Part shown: piece after piece, positions 33,178-42,137 of the stretch
Position numbering within the stretch: position 1 is the first letter of the stretch
Layout of the letters: each line of letters begins with the position of its first letter
Assembly: GCA_029210625.1 (NCBI GenBank)
Contig: JARGFU010000029.1
Span: forward strand, 1-58,288
Reading direction: 5' to 3'
Source: Deltaproteobacteria bacterium
GTDB taxonomy: Bacteria > Myxococcota > Myxococcia > SLRQ01
Length of the DNA stretch: 58,288 bases
Made by a program: the position numbers and the translations under genes
The notes under the pieces: model-generated
Database searches by the model: none
The model's input: only the letters and a program-made list of their open reading frames with translations
Told to the model about the DNA's origin: nothing

Positions 33178-36100
33178 GTGAACAATCCAAACGCGCTCCT
33201 TCGAGGCGGGTCGCTGCTGGCGGCCCTCGCCCTCCTCTTCACCCTGCAGCTCACCGGCTGCGGGCGGACGCGGCCCGAGGTCTGCGAGGCCCACGCCGAC
33301 TGCGGGCCCGGCCTCGAGTGCATCGGCGGCCGCTGCCACGCGGCGGGGCTGGTGGACTGCCAGGGGGACACCGACTGCCCGGGCGACGAGCTCTGCGAAG
33401 AGGGCCGCTGCGTGCGGCCGCCGCCCTGCGCGAGCGACGCCGACTGCGCGACGGGCGAGCGCTGCGAGAGCGGGCAGTGCGTGCCGATCCCGATCTGCCA
33501 GAGCGACGCCGACTGCGAGCCCGGAGAGTTCTGTGACGGGGGCGAGTGCGTGCCCTTCTGTCTCTGCGCCTCGGACGCCGACTGCCCCGAGGGCCTCGTC
33601 TGCCAGGAGTGCGCCTGCTGGCCGGCCGATCCCTGCGGCGGCTGCCCGCCGGGGACGGTCTGCGACGAGGCGAGCCTCCAGTGCCTGCCCCAGGAGTGCC
33701 CCTTCATCCCCTGCCCCGAGGGGGAGGTCTGCCAGAACGGGCTGTGCATCGCCGGCTGCGTCACCGACGCCGACTGCCCCTGCGATCCCTCCGGGGACTG
33801 CCAGGTCTGCGTGGGCGGGGTCTGCGAGGCGCCACCCGAGTGCCGGGTCGACGGTGACTGCCCGGTGGGCGAGCGCTGCGACCGGGGCCTCTGCGTGCGG
33901 GTGCCCTGCACCTCCGACGCCGAGTGCGATCCGGGCAGCGTCTGCGAGAACGGCGCCTGCGTGCCCGCCCCGAACTGCGTGCGCGATCGGGACTGCCCGG
34001 CCGGGCAGATCTGCGAGTTCGGCCAGTGCCAGCCCACTGTCTGCCAGAGCGACGACGAGTGTCAGGCCGGCTTCGTCTGCGTCGGGGGGCGCTGCGAGCC
34101 CCCCACCGTCTGCATCGACGATCGGGACTGCGCCCCGATGGGGATGATCTGCGTGGACGGCGCCTGCGAGGTGCCCGGGGGCTGCGTCACCGATCGGGAC
34201 TGCCCCCCCGACCGGGTCTGCCGCGCCGGCCGCTGCGAGCTGCCCCAGGGCGAGTGCCGGGTGGACGGCGACTGCCCGGTGGGGCTGATCTGCGAGGGCG
34301 GCCTGTGCACGGTGCCGCCCGAGTGCAGCACCGACACCGACTGCGGGCCGGGCTTCCTCTGCGAGTTCGGCCGCTGCCTCTGGGTCGGCTGCACCGACGG
34401 CACGACCTGCCCCCCCGGCGAGGTCTGCGATCCGGCCACCGGCGCCTGCGTCGCCTCCTGCCAGGGCGTGGTCTGCCCGCCCGGCTTCAGCTGCGAGCCC
34501 TCCTCCGGGGGCTGCGTCCTCACCGACATCTGCGCGGCGCTGCAGTGCCCGCCCGACACCTTCTGCGATCCCGCGGCGGCCGCCTGCATCCCGGTCGATC
34601 TCTGCCAGGGCGTGGTCTGTCCGCCGAACGAGGTCTGCGATCCGGCCAGCGGCCGCTGCCTCTCCACCGACGTCTGCGACGGCGTCGTCTGTGGGCCGGA
34701 CGAGGAGTGCCGCAACGGCGTCTGCCTCCTCATCTCCTGCGCCAACGGCCGCACCTGCCCGCCGGGGACGATCTGTGACGCGCCCTCCGGGGCCTGCATC
34801 CCGCACGATCCCTGCGACGGCATCAGCTGCCCCAACGGCTACGCCTGCGACGCCGGCCGCTGCGTGCCGGTGACCTGCAACACCTCGAGCGACTGCCCTG
34901 GCGGCTACCACTGCGAGGGCGGCGCCTGCGTGGCCGACGAGTGCGTGCGCCACCGGGACTGCCCGCCGCTGAACGAGTGCCAGGGCGGCCGCTGCGTCTA
35001 CGTGGGCTGCAGCACCGACGCCGACTGCCCGGCGGGCGAGACCTGCAATGCCTTCGGCGTCTGCACCGCGCCCTCCGGCTGCATCCGGGACAGCGAGTGC
35101 CCGAGCCAGCACGTCTGTCAGAACGGGGTCTGCATCCCCGAGCCGGGCTGCAGCACCGACGCCGAGTGCGGCGCCGGTGAGATCTGCGAGTTCGGCTACT
35201 GCCAGCCGGCGGCCTGCGCCCGCGACGCCGACTGCGATCCCAACTGGACCTGCGTCTCCCGGCGCTGCGTGCCGCCGATCCCCTGCAACGACGACGGGGA
35301 CTGCTCGGTGCTCGGCCAGGGGCTGGTCTGCATCGACGGCGCCTGCATGATGCCCGGCGGCTGCACCAGCAGCGCGGACTGCGGGCCCTTCGAGTCCTGC
35401 CTGGCCGGGGTCTGCATCCCCGACATCCTGCCCACCGACTGCACCAACGACGGCGACTGCGGGCCCGGCGAGCGCTGCGAGCTGGGCTTCTGCATCCCCG
35501 CCGGCCAGTGCATCGTCGACAGCGACTGCCCGACGGGGCAGGTCTGCAACCTCCTCTTCTGTGTCCCCGATCCCAACACCTGCTCCCTCGACACCGACTG
35601 CGACCCCGGGGACATCTGCGAGAACGGCCAGTGCACGCCCGGCGAGTGTCAGTCCGACGCCGCCTGTCAGCCCGGCGAGAGCTGCCTCGGCTGGCGCTGC
35701 GTCCAGACCGGCTGCGTGGTCGACGCCGAGTGCGGCAACGGCGTTGCCTGTGACGGGGCCGAGCTCTGCCAGGGCGGGGTGTGCGTGGCGGGGTCGCCGC
35801 TGGCCTGCTCCGACGGAGAGATCTGCACGGTGGATCGCTGCACCGAGCCCAATGGGACCTGCGAGTTCAGCCCCCGGCGGGACGGGCTGGCCTGCGGTAC
35901 GGATGGCACCTGCCAGGGCGGGCGGTGCGTCCCCAACGCCTGCAGCACCAACGCCGACTGCTCGGATGGCGACGCCTGCAACGGCGCCGAGCGCTGCACC
36001 TCGGGGACCTGCGTCTCCGGTGCTCCGATCGACTGCGACGACGGCAACGCCTGCACCACCGGCGTCTGCGATCCGGCCACCGGGGGCTGCGTCACCTCGA

Positions 36101-37665
36101 ACCTGCCGGACGGGGCCCCCTGTGAGAACGGGCGGATCTGCATCGCCGGGATCTGCAGCTCCACCGGCTGCGTGGGCGACGCCGACTGCGACGACCAGGA
36201 CCCCTGCAACGGCCTCGAGACCTGTCAGGCCAACCGCTGCGTCGCGGGGACGCCGCTCGTCTGTGCGGACACCAACCCCTGCACGCGGGACGTCTGCAAC
36301 CCGAGCTTCGGCTGCCGCTACCCCCCGATCGGAGACGGCACCTCCTGCGGGCCGGGGATGGAGTGCATCGGGAGGGACTGCGTCCCCATGGGCTGCTCCT
36401 CGAACGGCGAGTGCGACGACGGCCTGGCCTGCAACGGCCAGGAGACCTGCGACGCCGCCGGCGTCTGTCGGCCCGGGACGCCGCTCTCCTGCCCGACCAC
36501 CGATCCCTGCTCGCCCGGCGTCTGCGATGAGGCGATCAGCGGCTGCGGCGTCGGCCGCGAGCCCGACGGCACCCCCTGCGGACCGAACGGCGAGACCTGC
36601 TCCGGCGGGGTCTGCGCGGCCCCTGAGTGTCAGGTCGACCTCGACTGCAGCGACAACAACGCCTGCAACGGCTTCGAGTCCTGCAGCGCGGGCGCCTGCC
36701 TCCCGGGCACCGGCGCGAACTGCGACGACGGTAACCCCTGCACCACCGACGTCTGCCGGGCCACGGTGGGCGCCTGCAACCACACCAACCTGGCCGACGG
36801 CACGCCCTGCGGTGGCGGCAACCTCTGCCTCTCCGGCGCCTGCGTGCCGCCCTTCTGCACCTCCGACGCGGCCTGCAGCGACGGTCAGTTCTGCAACGGC
36901 CTCGAGAGCTGCGCCAACTTCCAGCAGACCTGCGAGCCCGGCACCCCGCCGAACTGCTCCCAGGTGGGGCCCTGCCGGATCGAGCAGTGCGACGAGGCGA
37001 ACGATCGCTGCCAGTGGGTGAACCGCCCCGACGGCCGCAACTGCCCCGGCGGCGGCACCTGTCAGTCCGGCCAGTGCGTCATCCCGCCGGGCGAGTGCCG
37101 GGACGACGGGGACTGCCCGAACGGCGAGATCTGCAACCCCTTCACCGCCACCTGCGAGGCGCCGACGCCCGGCTGCCTCACCGACACCGACTGCTCCTTC
37201 CCCGAGCTCTGCATCGGCGGGCAGTGCACGACCATCCAGGGCTGCCAGCGCGCCGCCGACTGCCCCACCGGCACGGTCTGCTACCCCAGCGGCATCTGCT
37301 ACCTCGCCCCCGAGTGCTTCTCGGACCTCGACTGCAACACCGGCTTCCGGTGTGAGAACTGGTCCTGCCAGCCGGTCAGCTGCAGCAGCGACAGCGACTG
37401 CAGCACCGACTGGGTCTGCCGCGCCTCGCGCTGCCTGCCGCCGGCCTACTGCAGCACCGACGCCGAATGCCCGCTCAACGGGCTGCAGTGCATCAACTAC
37501 ACCTGCCAGAACCCCGGCGGCTGTCAGTCCGACGCCGAGTGCCCCAGCAACCAGTACTGCCTCTGGGGGGCCTGCTACTTCCTGCCGCCGCAGGAGTGCA
37601 CCTTCGACGTCGACTGCCCGGCGGGGGAGGCCTGTCAGTTCGGGTACTGTCAGCAGGCGCCGTAG
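33178..37665 (+). CDS. Giant Cys-rich repeat lipoprotein
   Basis: 1495 residues from GTG 33178, with AGGAGGGG 9 bases upstream. A long open frame extends further upstream but overlaps the hydrolase gene in another frame and is rejected. The signal peptide ends in lipobox LTGC (Cys 28). Nearly all the rest is about 50 tandem repeats of 20-27 residues of the form C-x(2,3)-D-x-D-C-P-x-G-x2-C-x2-G-x-C. From about residue 850 these mix with longer MopE-like units (DGNPCTTDVCRATVGACN, LADGTPCGGG). Cys and Asp are extremely frequent, which suggests a rod of small disulfide-linked or metal-binding modules on the cell surface. Proteins of this type are frequent in Myxococcota, but no function is assigned. 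Repeat number may vary between strains. Confidence 0.88.
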   Translation: MNNPNALLRGGSLLAALALLFTLQLTGCGRTRPEVCEAHADCGPGLECIGGRCHAAGLVDCQGDTDCPGDELCEEGRCVRPPPCASDADCATGERCESGQCVPIPICQSDADCEPGEFCDGGECVPFCLCASDADCPEGLVCQECACWPADPCGGCPPGTVCDEASLQCLPQECPFIPCPEGEVCQNGLCIAGCVTDADCPCDPSGDCQVCVGGVCEAPPECRVDGDCPVGERCDRGLCVRVPCTSDAECDPGSVCENGACVPAPNCVRDRDCPAGQICEFGQCQPTVCQSDDECQAGFVCVGGRCEPPTVCIDDRDCAPMGMICVDGACEVPGGCVTDRDCPPDRVCRAGRCELPQGECRVDGDCPVGLICEGGLCTVPPECSTDTDCGPGFLCEFGRCLWVGCTDGTTCPPGEVCDPATGACVASCQGVVCPPGFSCEPSSGGCVLTDICAALQCPPDTFCDPAAAACIPVDLCQGVVCPPNEVCDPASGRCLSTDVCDGVVCGPDEECRNGVCLLISCANGRTCPPGTICDAPSGACIPHDPCDGISCPNGYACDAGRCVPVTCNTSSDCPGGYHCEGGACVADECVRHRDCPPLNECQGGRCVYVGCSTDADCPAGETCNAFGVCTAPSGCIRDSECPSQHVCQNGVCIPEPGCSTDAECGAGEICEFGYCQPAACARDADCDPNWTCVSRRCVPPIPCNDDGDCSVLGQGLVCIDGACMMPGGCTSSADCGPFESCLAGVCIPDILPTDCTNDGDCGPGERCELGFCIPAGQCIVDSDCPTGQVCNLLFCVPDPNTCSLDTDCDPGDICENGQCTPGECQSDAACQPGESCLGWRCVQTGCVVDAECGNGVACDGAELCQGGVCVAGSPLACSDGEICTVDRCTEPNGTCEFSPRRDGLACGTDGTCQGGRCVPNACSTNADCSDGDACNGAERCTSGTCVSGAPIDCDDGNACTTGVCDPATGGCVTSNLPDGAPCENGRICIAGICSSTGCVGDADCDDQDPCNGLETCQANRCVAGTPLVCADTNPCTRDVCNPSFGCRYPPIGDGTSCGPGMECIGRDCVPMGCSSNGECDDGLACNGQETCDAAGVCRPGTPLSCPTTDPCSPGVCDEAISGCGVGREPDGTPCGPNGETCSGGVCAAPECQVDLDCSDNNACNGFESCSAGACLPGTGANCDDGNPCTTDVCRATVGACNHTNLADGTPCGGGNLCLSGACVPPFCTSDAACSDGQFCNGLESCANFQQTCEPGTPPNCSQVGPCRIEQCDEANDRCQWVNRPDGRNCPGGGTCQSGQCVIPPGECRDDGDCPNGEICNPFTATCEAPTPGCLTDTDCSFPELCIGGQCTTIQGCQRAADCPTGTVCYPSGICYLAPECFSDLDCNTGFRCENWSCQPVSCSSDSDCSTDWVCRASRCLPPAYCSTDAECPLNGLQCINYTCQNPGGCQSDAECPSNQYCLWGACYFLPPQECTFDVDCPAGEACQFGYCQQAP

Positions 37666-37671
37666 GCGCTG

Positions 37672-37759
37672 GCTGCGAGCTGTGAGCTACGAGCTGTGAG
37701 CTGTGGCCTCGAACAACACGGGCTCCTGCCCCTTCGCCCTGTTGCTCGCAGCTCGCAGC
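37672..37759. repeat. Heptamer repeats and inverted repeat between convergent genes
   Basis: Four GAGCTGT-type heptamers run at 37677-37704. A 16-base arm (37672-37687) pairs with 37744-37759 with one mismatch, the second arm ending flush against the stop codon of the pseudouridine synthase gene. The element fills the 94-base gap between two convergent genes and has no T tract. Confidence 0.65.
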
Positions 37760-38752
37760 TCATGGCCGGGGCTCCGCCCGCAGCCCGGAGATCAGCGCCG
37801 CGAGGTCTCCCGGCAGCGGCGCTTCGACCTCCAGCCGCTCCCCGCTCACCGGATGCGGCAGCGCGATCGACGCGGCGTGGAGCGCGTGGCGCGGCAGGCG
37901 CAGCGCCGCGAGGTCCTCCTCGCTCAGGGCGTCGTCCAGGAAGCGCAGGAAGCGCTGCTCGTCGGCGCCGTAGATCTTGTCTCCGACCAGAGGCAGGCCC
38001 CGGTGGTGGAGGTGGGCCCGGATCTGGTGCTGCCGCCCGGTCTCCAGCGCGCACTCCAGGAGGGCGAGGGGCCGCCCCGCGTCGTCTCGGTAGCGCTCGC
38101 GCAGGGTGAAGCGGGTGCGCGCCTCGGCCCCGCCGGGGTGGCCGGGGGGCACGACGCTCATCCGGATCCGCACCGCGTGCTCCCCGATGAGGGCCAGGGG
38201 GGCGTCGACGGTGAAGCGCTCCTCCTCGGGCCAGCCCTCGCAGAGGGCTAGGTAGCGCTTCTCGACCTCGCCATGGTCGGCGAAGAGGGCCTTCAGCCGC
38301 CGGGTGACCTCCGGGCGGCGGCCGCAGAGGAGCACCCCGCTGGTCTCCCGATCGAGGCGGTGGGCCGGATCCGGGCGCAGGCCCTCGGCGTCCCGGTGCT
38401 CCCGGCCCAGGATCGAGGTGAGGGTGTGCTCGAAGTAGCGGGCGGTGGGGTGGACCGGGAGCCCCGCCGGCTTGTCCACCGCCAGCACCGCGCCGTCGTC
38501 GAAGAGGATCCCGAGGTGCTCGGGCAGGCCCTCGGGCTCCGGGACCTCCTCCTTGAGGAGCCAGAAGCGCAGCCCCGGCCAGACCCGGGTGGAGGCCTTC
38601 AGGGCGCGAGGCTCCTCGTGGACCAGCCGCTCCCGGATCAGCTGCTGCACCCGCGACCGGCTGGCGCGGCCCAGCTTCTCCTGCAGATAGCGGTCGAGGC
38701 GCCACCCGGCGTAGTTCACCTCGACCTCGAAGGGGATCCTGACCTCGGCCAC
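37760..38752 (-). CDS. RluA-family pseudouridine synthase
   Basis: 330 residues. An N-terminal S4 RNA-binding domain (GWRLDRYLQEKLGRASRSRVQQLIRERLV) precedes the catalytic domain. The active-site motif HRLDRETSGVLL carries the catalytic Asp, and ECALETGRQHQIRAHLHHRGLPLVGDKIYG is the conserved C-terminal block. Enzymes of this family convert uridine to pseudouridine in 23S rRNA or tRNA; the exact site cannot be told, although RluD-like enzymes share the S4 domain. It is convergent with the Cys-rich gene and divergent from the PEGA gene. Confidence 0.93.
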   Translation of the reverse strand: MAEVRIPFEVEVNYAGWRLDRYLQEKLGRASRSRVQQLIRERLVHEEPRALKASTRVWPGLRFWLLKEEVPEPEGLPEHLGILFDDGAVLAVDKPAGLPVHPTARYFEHTLTSILGREHRDAEGLRPDPAHRLDRETSGVLLCGRRPEVTRRLKALFADHGEVEKRYLALCEGWPEEERFTVDAPLALIGEHAVRIRMSVVPPGHPGGAEARTRFTLRERYRDDAGRPLALLECALETGRQHQIRAHLHHRGLPLVGDKIYGADEQRFLRFLDDALSEEDLAALRLPRHALHAASIALPHPVSGERLEVEAPLPGDLAALISGLRAEPRP

Positions 38753-38810
38753 GGGGCACAGACTGCCACGAAGGGGCGCTCCTTTGCCCCCTCGACGGCT
38801 CCTCCGGGCC

Positions 38811-38839
38811 TGGAACGGGTCTCCGGCCCCCGGTATGCT
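38811..38839 (+). promoter_or_regulatory. Promoter-like element next to the PEGA gene start
   Basis: TGGAAC (38811-38816), a 17-base spacer and TATGCT (38834-38839) end only 8 bases before the ATG at 38848. Transcription would start at or within three bases of the start codon, so the mRNA may be leaderless. The -35 is weak (3 of 6). Confidence 0.35.
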
Positions 38840-38847
38840 CGCCTGCT

Positions 38848-39975
38848 ATGAGCAGATTCGGCCGTCTCGTGGCGATCGCCGCGGTCTCGATCTTCTCTGC
38901 GCCGGGGGTCCTCCAGGCGCAGGAGGGCAAGACCTTCGTGGTCCTCGATCTCTCCGCGCCGCCGGTGCTGCGCAACCTCGGGCGGGTGGTGGCGATGACG
39001 GTCGCCAAGGAGGCGGAGGAGCTCGGCGCGAAGAGTATCGACGCGCGGGCCCTGGCCAAGGACGTCGGCAAGGCGAAGGTCGACGCGGCGGCCTCCTGCG
39101 GGATCGACGCCGACTGCCTGGGGGTCCAGCTCGCCGGGGTGAAGGCCGACCGGGTGATCGCCGGCACCTTCAACAAGACGGCCACCCACTACCAGGTGCG
39201 GCTGGTCCACGTGGATCTGGCCACCCGCCAGGCCGTCAGCCGGATGGAGCGGGACATCCTCATCGCCTCCCGGGCCCTGCAGAGCGAGGTGGAGGCCGGG
39301 ATCCCGGACCTCCTCAAGGGGGAGCCGGCGAAGATGGGCCTGCTGGTCGTCGTCAGCGAGGTCCCCGAGGCCACGGTGAGCATCGACGGCAAGGTGCGGG
39401 GGAGGACCCCCGAGGCCCGCATCCCGGTGCAGCCCGGCAAGCACCGCATCCTGGTCGAGCGGGAGAACTACCTCTCCCTGGATCGCTTCGTGGATGTCGC
39501 GGACGAGGGGGAGACCCGCTTCGAGGCCGACCTCTTCCTCATCCCCGGTCGGGAGGCCCCCACGGTGGTGGCCGCGCCCACCCCCGCCCCGGAGGGCGAG
39601 GCGCAGGGGCCCAAGACGGTGCTGCGCGTCCCGCTGGTCACCTGGATCGCCGGGGGGGCGGCCCTCGCCCTGGCCGGCGGCGGCATGGCCTACGGGATCC
39701 GGGCCCAGGGCATCGAGAACGAGGCCGTCGCCCTCAACTCCGGCGACACGGTGCTGGCCATCACCCGCCAGCGGGCCCTGGCCGGCAAGCGCTCGGCCAC
39801 GATGGCCAACGTCTTCTACGGCGCGGCGGGCGCCGGCGCGGTCACCGCCGTCGTGCTCACCGCCCTCCTCGGTCGCACCCAGACGGACGACGGGGCCGCC
39901 CCCGAGGCGCCCGGCGCCGTCACTCTCGTGCCGCTCCGGGACGGCGCGCTCCTCAGTGTCGGAGGGCGATTCTAG
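38848..39975 (+). CDS. Secreted PEGA-domain protein with C-terminal membrane helices
   Basis: 375 residues. A signal peptide (about 1-24) is followed by a TolB- or LpoB-like alpha/beta domain (about 27-160: FVVLDLSAPPVLRNLGRVVAMTVAKEAEELG, ADRVIAGTFNKTATHYQVRLVHVDLATRQA). A PEGA domain follows (about 170-235: GLLVVVSEVPEATVSIDGKVRGRTPEARIPVQPGKHRILVERENYL), then a Pro/Ala linker. Two hydrophobic segments end the protein (WIAGGAALALAGGGMAYGI; VFYGAAGAGAVTAVVLTALL). PEGA domains are common in myxobacterial surface proteins. The next gene starts right after its stop, so the two form an operon. Function unknown. Confidence 0.83.
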   Translation: MSRFGRLVAIAAVSIFSAPGVLQAQEGKTFVVLDLSAPPVLRNLGRVVAMTVAKEAEELGAKSIDARALAKDVGKAKVDAAASCGIDADCLGVQLAGVKADRVIAGTFNKTATHYQVRLVHVDLATRQAVSRMERDILIASRALQSEVEAGIPDLLKGEPAKMGLLVVVSEVPEATVSIDGKVRGRTPEARIPVQPGKHRILVERENYLSLDRFVDVADEGETRFEADLFLIPGREAPTVVAAPTPAPEGEAQGPKTVLRVPLVTWIAGGAALALAGGGMAYGIRAQGIENEAVALNSGDTVLAITRQRALAGKRSATMANVFYGAAGAGAVTAVVLTALLGRTQTDDGAAPEAPGAVTLVPLRDGALLSVGGRF

Positions 39976-42108
39976 ATGCGACTCGGAACCCTGCTCCTCG
40001 TCTCCCTCTTCGTGGTGGGCCTCGGCTGCACCTACGGCGTCGACACCGAGGGCTCGGAGTTCACCTGCGTCACCGATGAGGACTGCGGTGAGGGCTGGGA
40101 GTGCTTCGAGACCGATCCGGGTCGCCGGGTCTGTCATCTCGAGGGTGAGTGCACGATCGAGACCTGCAACGAGCAGGACGACGACTGCGACGGCCGCACC
40201 GACGACGGCTTCGACCTCGACACCGACGACGCGAACTGCGGCGCCTGCGGGCAGGCCTGCGCGGCGGGCTCCGCCTGCGTCGGCGGTGCCTGTCACGAGC
40301 TCGCCACCGACTGCGCGGACGGCGTGGACGACGACGGCGACGGCGCCACCGACTGCGCCGACGACGACTGCGACGCCGCGAGCTGCGGCGACCACGGCGT
40401 GATCTGCGCCGGCCTGGTCTGCGCCTGCCCCGGCGGGGAGGCCACCGAGCAGACCTGCGGGGACGGCGAGGACAACGACTGCGACGGCATGACGGACTGC
40501 GCCGACACGGACTGCCTCGATCGCAGCTGCGGCAGCCACGGCGTGCTCTGCGCCGCCGGCGGCGCCTGCGAGTGTCCCTTCGGCGAGGCGACCGAGGTCT
40601 CTTGCGGTGACACCACCGACAACGACTGCGACGGCCTGCCCGACTGCGCCGACGCCGACTGCGATCAGCAGGCCTGCGGCGCCAACGGCCTCCTCTGCCT
40701 GGCCGTGGACAGCTGCGCCTGCCCGCTCGGCAGCGCCCCGGAGACCTCCTGCGCCGACGGCGTGGACGACGACTGCGACGGCGCGACGGATTGCGAGGAC
40801 GTGGACTGCCTGGGCCTCTCCTGCGGCGCCAACGGCGTGACCTGTGATGCGGCCGGCGCCTGCAGCTGCCCGCAGGCCGGCCCCGAGGCCACCTGCGGCG
40901 ACGCCTTCGACGACGACTGCGACGGCATGACGGACTGCGCCGACGCCGACTGCCAGGGCCTCTCCTGCGCGGCGGACCTCGTCTGCGGCGCGAGCGCCTG
41001 TGACGTCGAGGCCACCTGCGACGACACCGTCGACAACGACGGGGACGGCGCCACCGACTGCGACGACGCGGACTGCCAGGGGCTCTCCTGCGCACCGGGG
41101 CTCACCTGCTCGGCCACCGGCTGCGACGCCGAGTCCGGCTGCCTCGACGCGGTGGACAACGACGGGGACGGCGCCACCGACTGCGCCGATCCCGACTGCT
41201 GTGGGGCCAGCCACTGCCGCGGCGTCGCCTGCTCGGCCACCGCCGCCTGCTCGGCCACCGGCTGTGATGGCGAGCTGCTCTGCGGAGACGGCGTCGATGA
41301 CGACGCCGATGGCGCCACCGACTGCGTGGACGCCGACTGCAACGGGCGGCCGGGCCCCGCGGGGAGCCTCTGCTCCGGCGGCGCCGCGCACGAGCTGGAC
41401 TGCGCCGACGGGGTCGACGACGACGGGGACGGCGCGACCGATTGTGCCGATCCCGACTGCCTCGCTTCCGACTGCGCGGCGGGCCTCCGCTGCAGCGCGA
41501 CGGGCTGCAACGTCGAGAGCAACTGCTCCGACGGGCTGGACAACGACGGCGACGCGGCGAGCGGTGGCGGCATCGACTGCACCGACCCCGACTGCGTGGG
41601 GGAGCTCTGTCAGCTCGGCGCCCAGGTCGCGGCCTGTGGCAGCTTCGGGGCCTGCGACGTCGAGGCGGAGTGCGGCAACGGCGCGGACGACGACGGGGAC
41701 ACCCTCACCGACTGCGACGATCCCGACTGCCTCGGCGCCACCTGCGGCCTGGGCATGGCCTGCATCACCGGCGGCTGCTCCGACGAGGTCGAGTGCGACA
41801 ACGGGATCGACGAGGACGGTGACGGCGCGACCGACTGCGCCGAGCTCATCTCCTGCGTCGGGAAGGTCTGCGCCGCGGGCGTGGCCTGCGACAACGCCGG
41901 CGCCTGCGCGCGGGAGATCGAGTGCGGCAACGGCTACGACGACGACGGCGATCTCGAGACGGACTGCGCCGATCTCGACTGCGCCGGCGCGGGCTGCGGG
42001 CTGGGTTGTACCTGCATCGGCGGCTTCGCCCTCGAGCAGGACTGCGCCGACGGCGCGGACAACGATCACGACGGCGCGACCGACGCGGCGGACAGCGACT
42101 GCCCCTGA
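39976..42108 (+). CDS. DGDGATDC-repeat lipoprotein
   Basis: 710 residues beginning directly after the PEGA gene stop. The signal peptide ends at Cys 18 (VVGLGC), probably lipidated. From about residue 55 to the end about 16 repeats of 40-45 residues occur. Each has a core such as DGVDDDGDGATDCADPDC followed by a Cys/Gly loop (GLSCAPGLTCSATGCDAES). The D-x-D-G-D-G-x2-D pattern resembles EF-hand or thrombospondin type 3 calcium loops with added Cys, as in MopE-like repeats of Myxococcota. Calcium-stabilised rod on the cell surface is the likely architecture; partner or ligand unknown. An all-repeat gene like this can expand or shrink by recombination. Confidence 0.87.
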   Translation: MRLGTLLLVSLFVVGLGCTYGVDTEGSEFTCVTDEDCGEGWECFETDPGRRVCHLEGECTIETCNEQDDDCDGRTDDGFDLDTDDANCGACGQACAAGSACVGGACHELATDCADGVDDDGDGATDCADDDCDAASCGDHGVICAGLVCACPGGEATEQTCGDGEDNDCDGMTDCADTDCLDRSCGSHGVLCAAGGACECPFGEATEVSCGDTTDNDCDGLPDCADADCDQQACGANGLLCLAVDSCACPLGSAPETSCADGVDDDCDGATDCEDVDCLGLSCGANGVTCDAAGACSCPQAGPEATCGDAFDDDCDGMTDCADADCQGLSCAADLVCGASACDVEATCDDTVDNDGDGATDCDDADCQGLSCAPGLTCSATGCDAESGCLDAVDNDGDGATDCADPDCCGASHCRGVACSATAACSATGCDGELLCGDGVDDDADGATDCVDADCNGRPGPAGSLCSGGAAHELDCADGVDDDGDGATDCADPDCLASDCAAGLRCSATGCNVESNCSDGLDNDGDAASGGGIDCTDPDCVGELCQLGAQVAACGSFGACDVEAECGNGADDDGDTLTDCDDPDCLGATCGLGMACITGGCSDEVECDNGIDEDGDGATDCAELISCVGKVCAAGVACDNAGACAREIECGNGYDDDGDLETDCADLDCAGAGCGLGCTCIGGFALEQDCADGADNDHDGATDAADSDCP

Positions 42109-42137
42109 ACGGGGAGCGCGGAAGGAGGATTGGCGGG

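Noticed and set aside
31924-37665. A 1900-codon open frame joining the hydrolase region and the Cys-rich gene
   Set aside because: The upstream half lies out of frame with the clear alpha/beta hydrolase and is Arg/Gly/Pro-rich shadow. The true start is GTG 33178 with AGGAGGGG and a lipoprotein signal.
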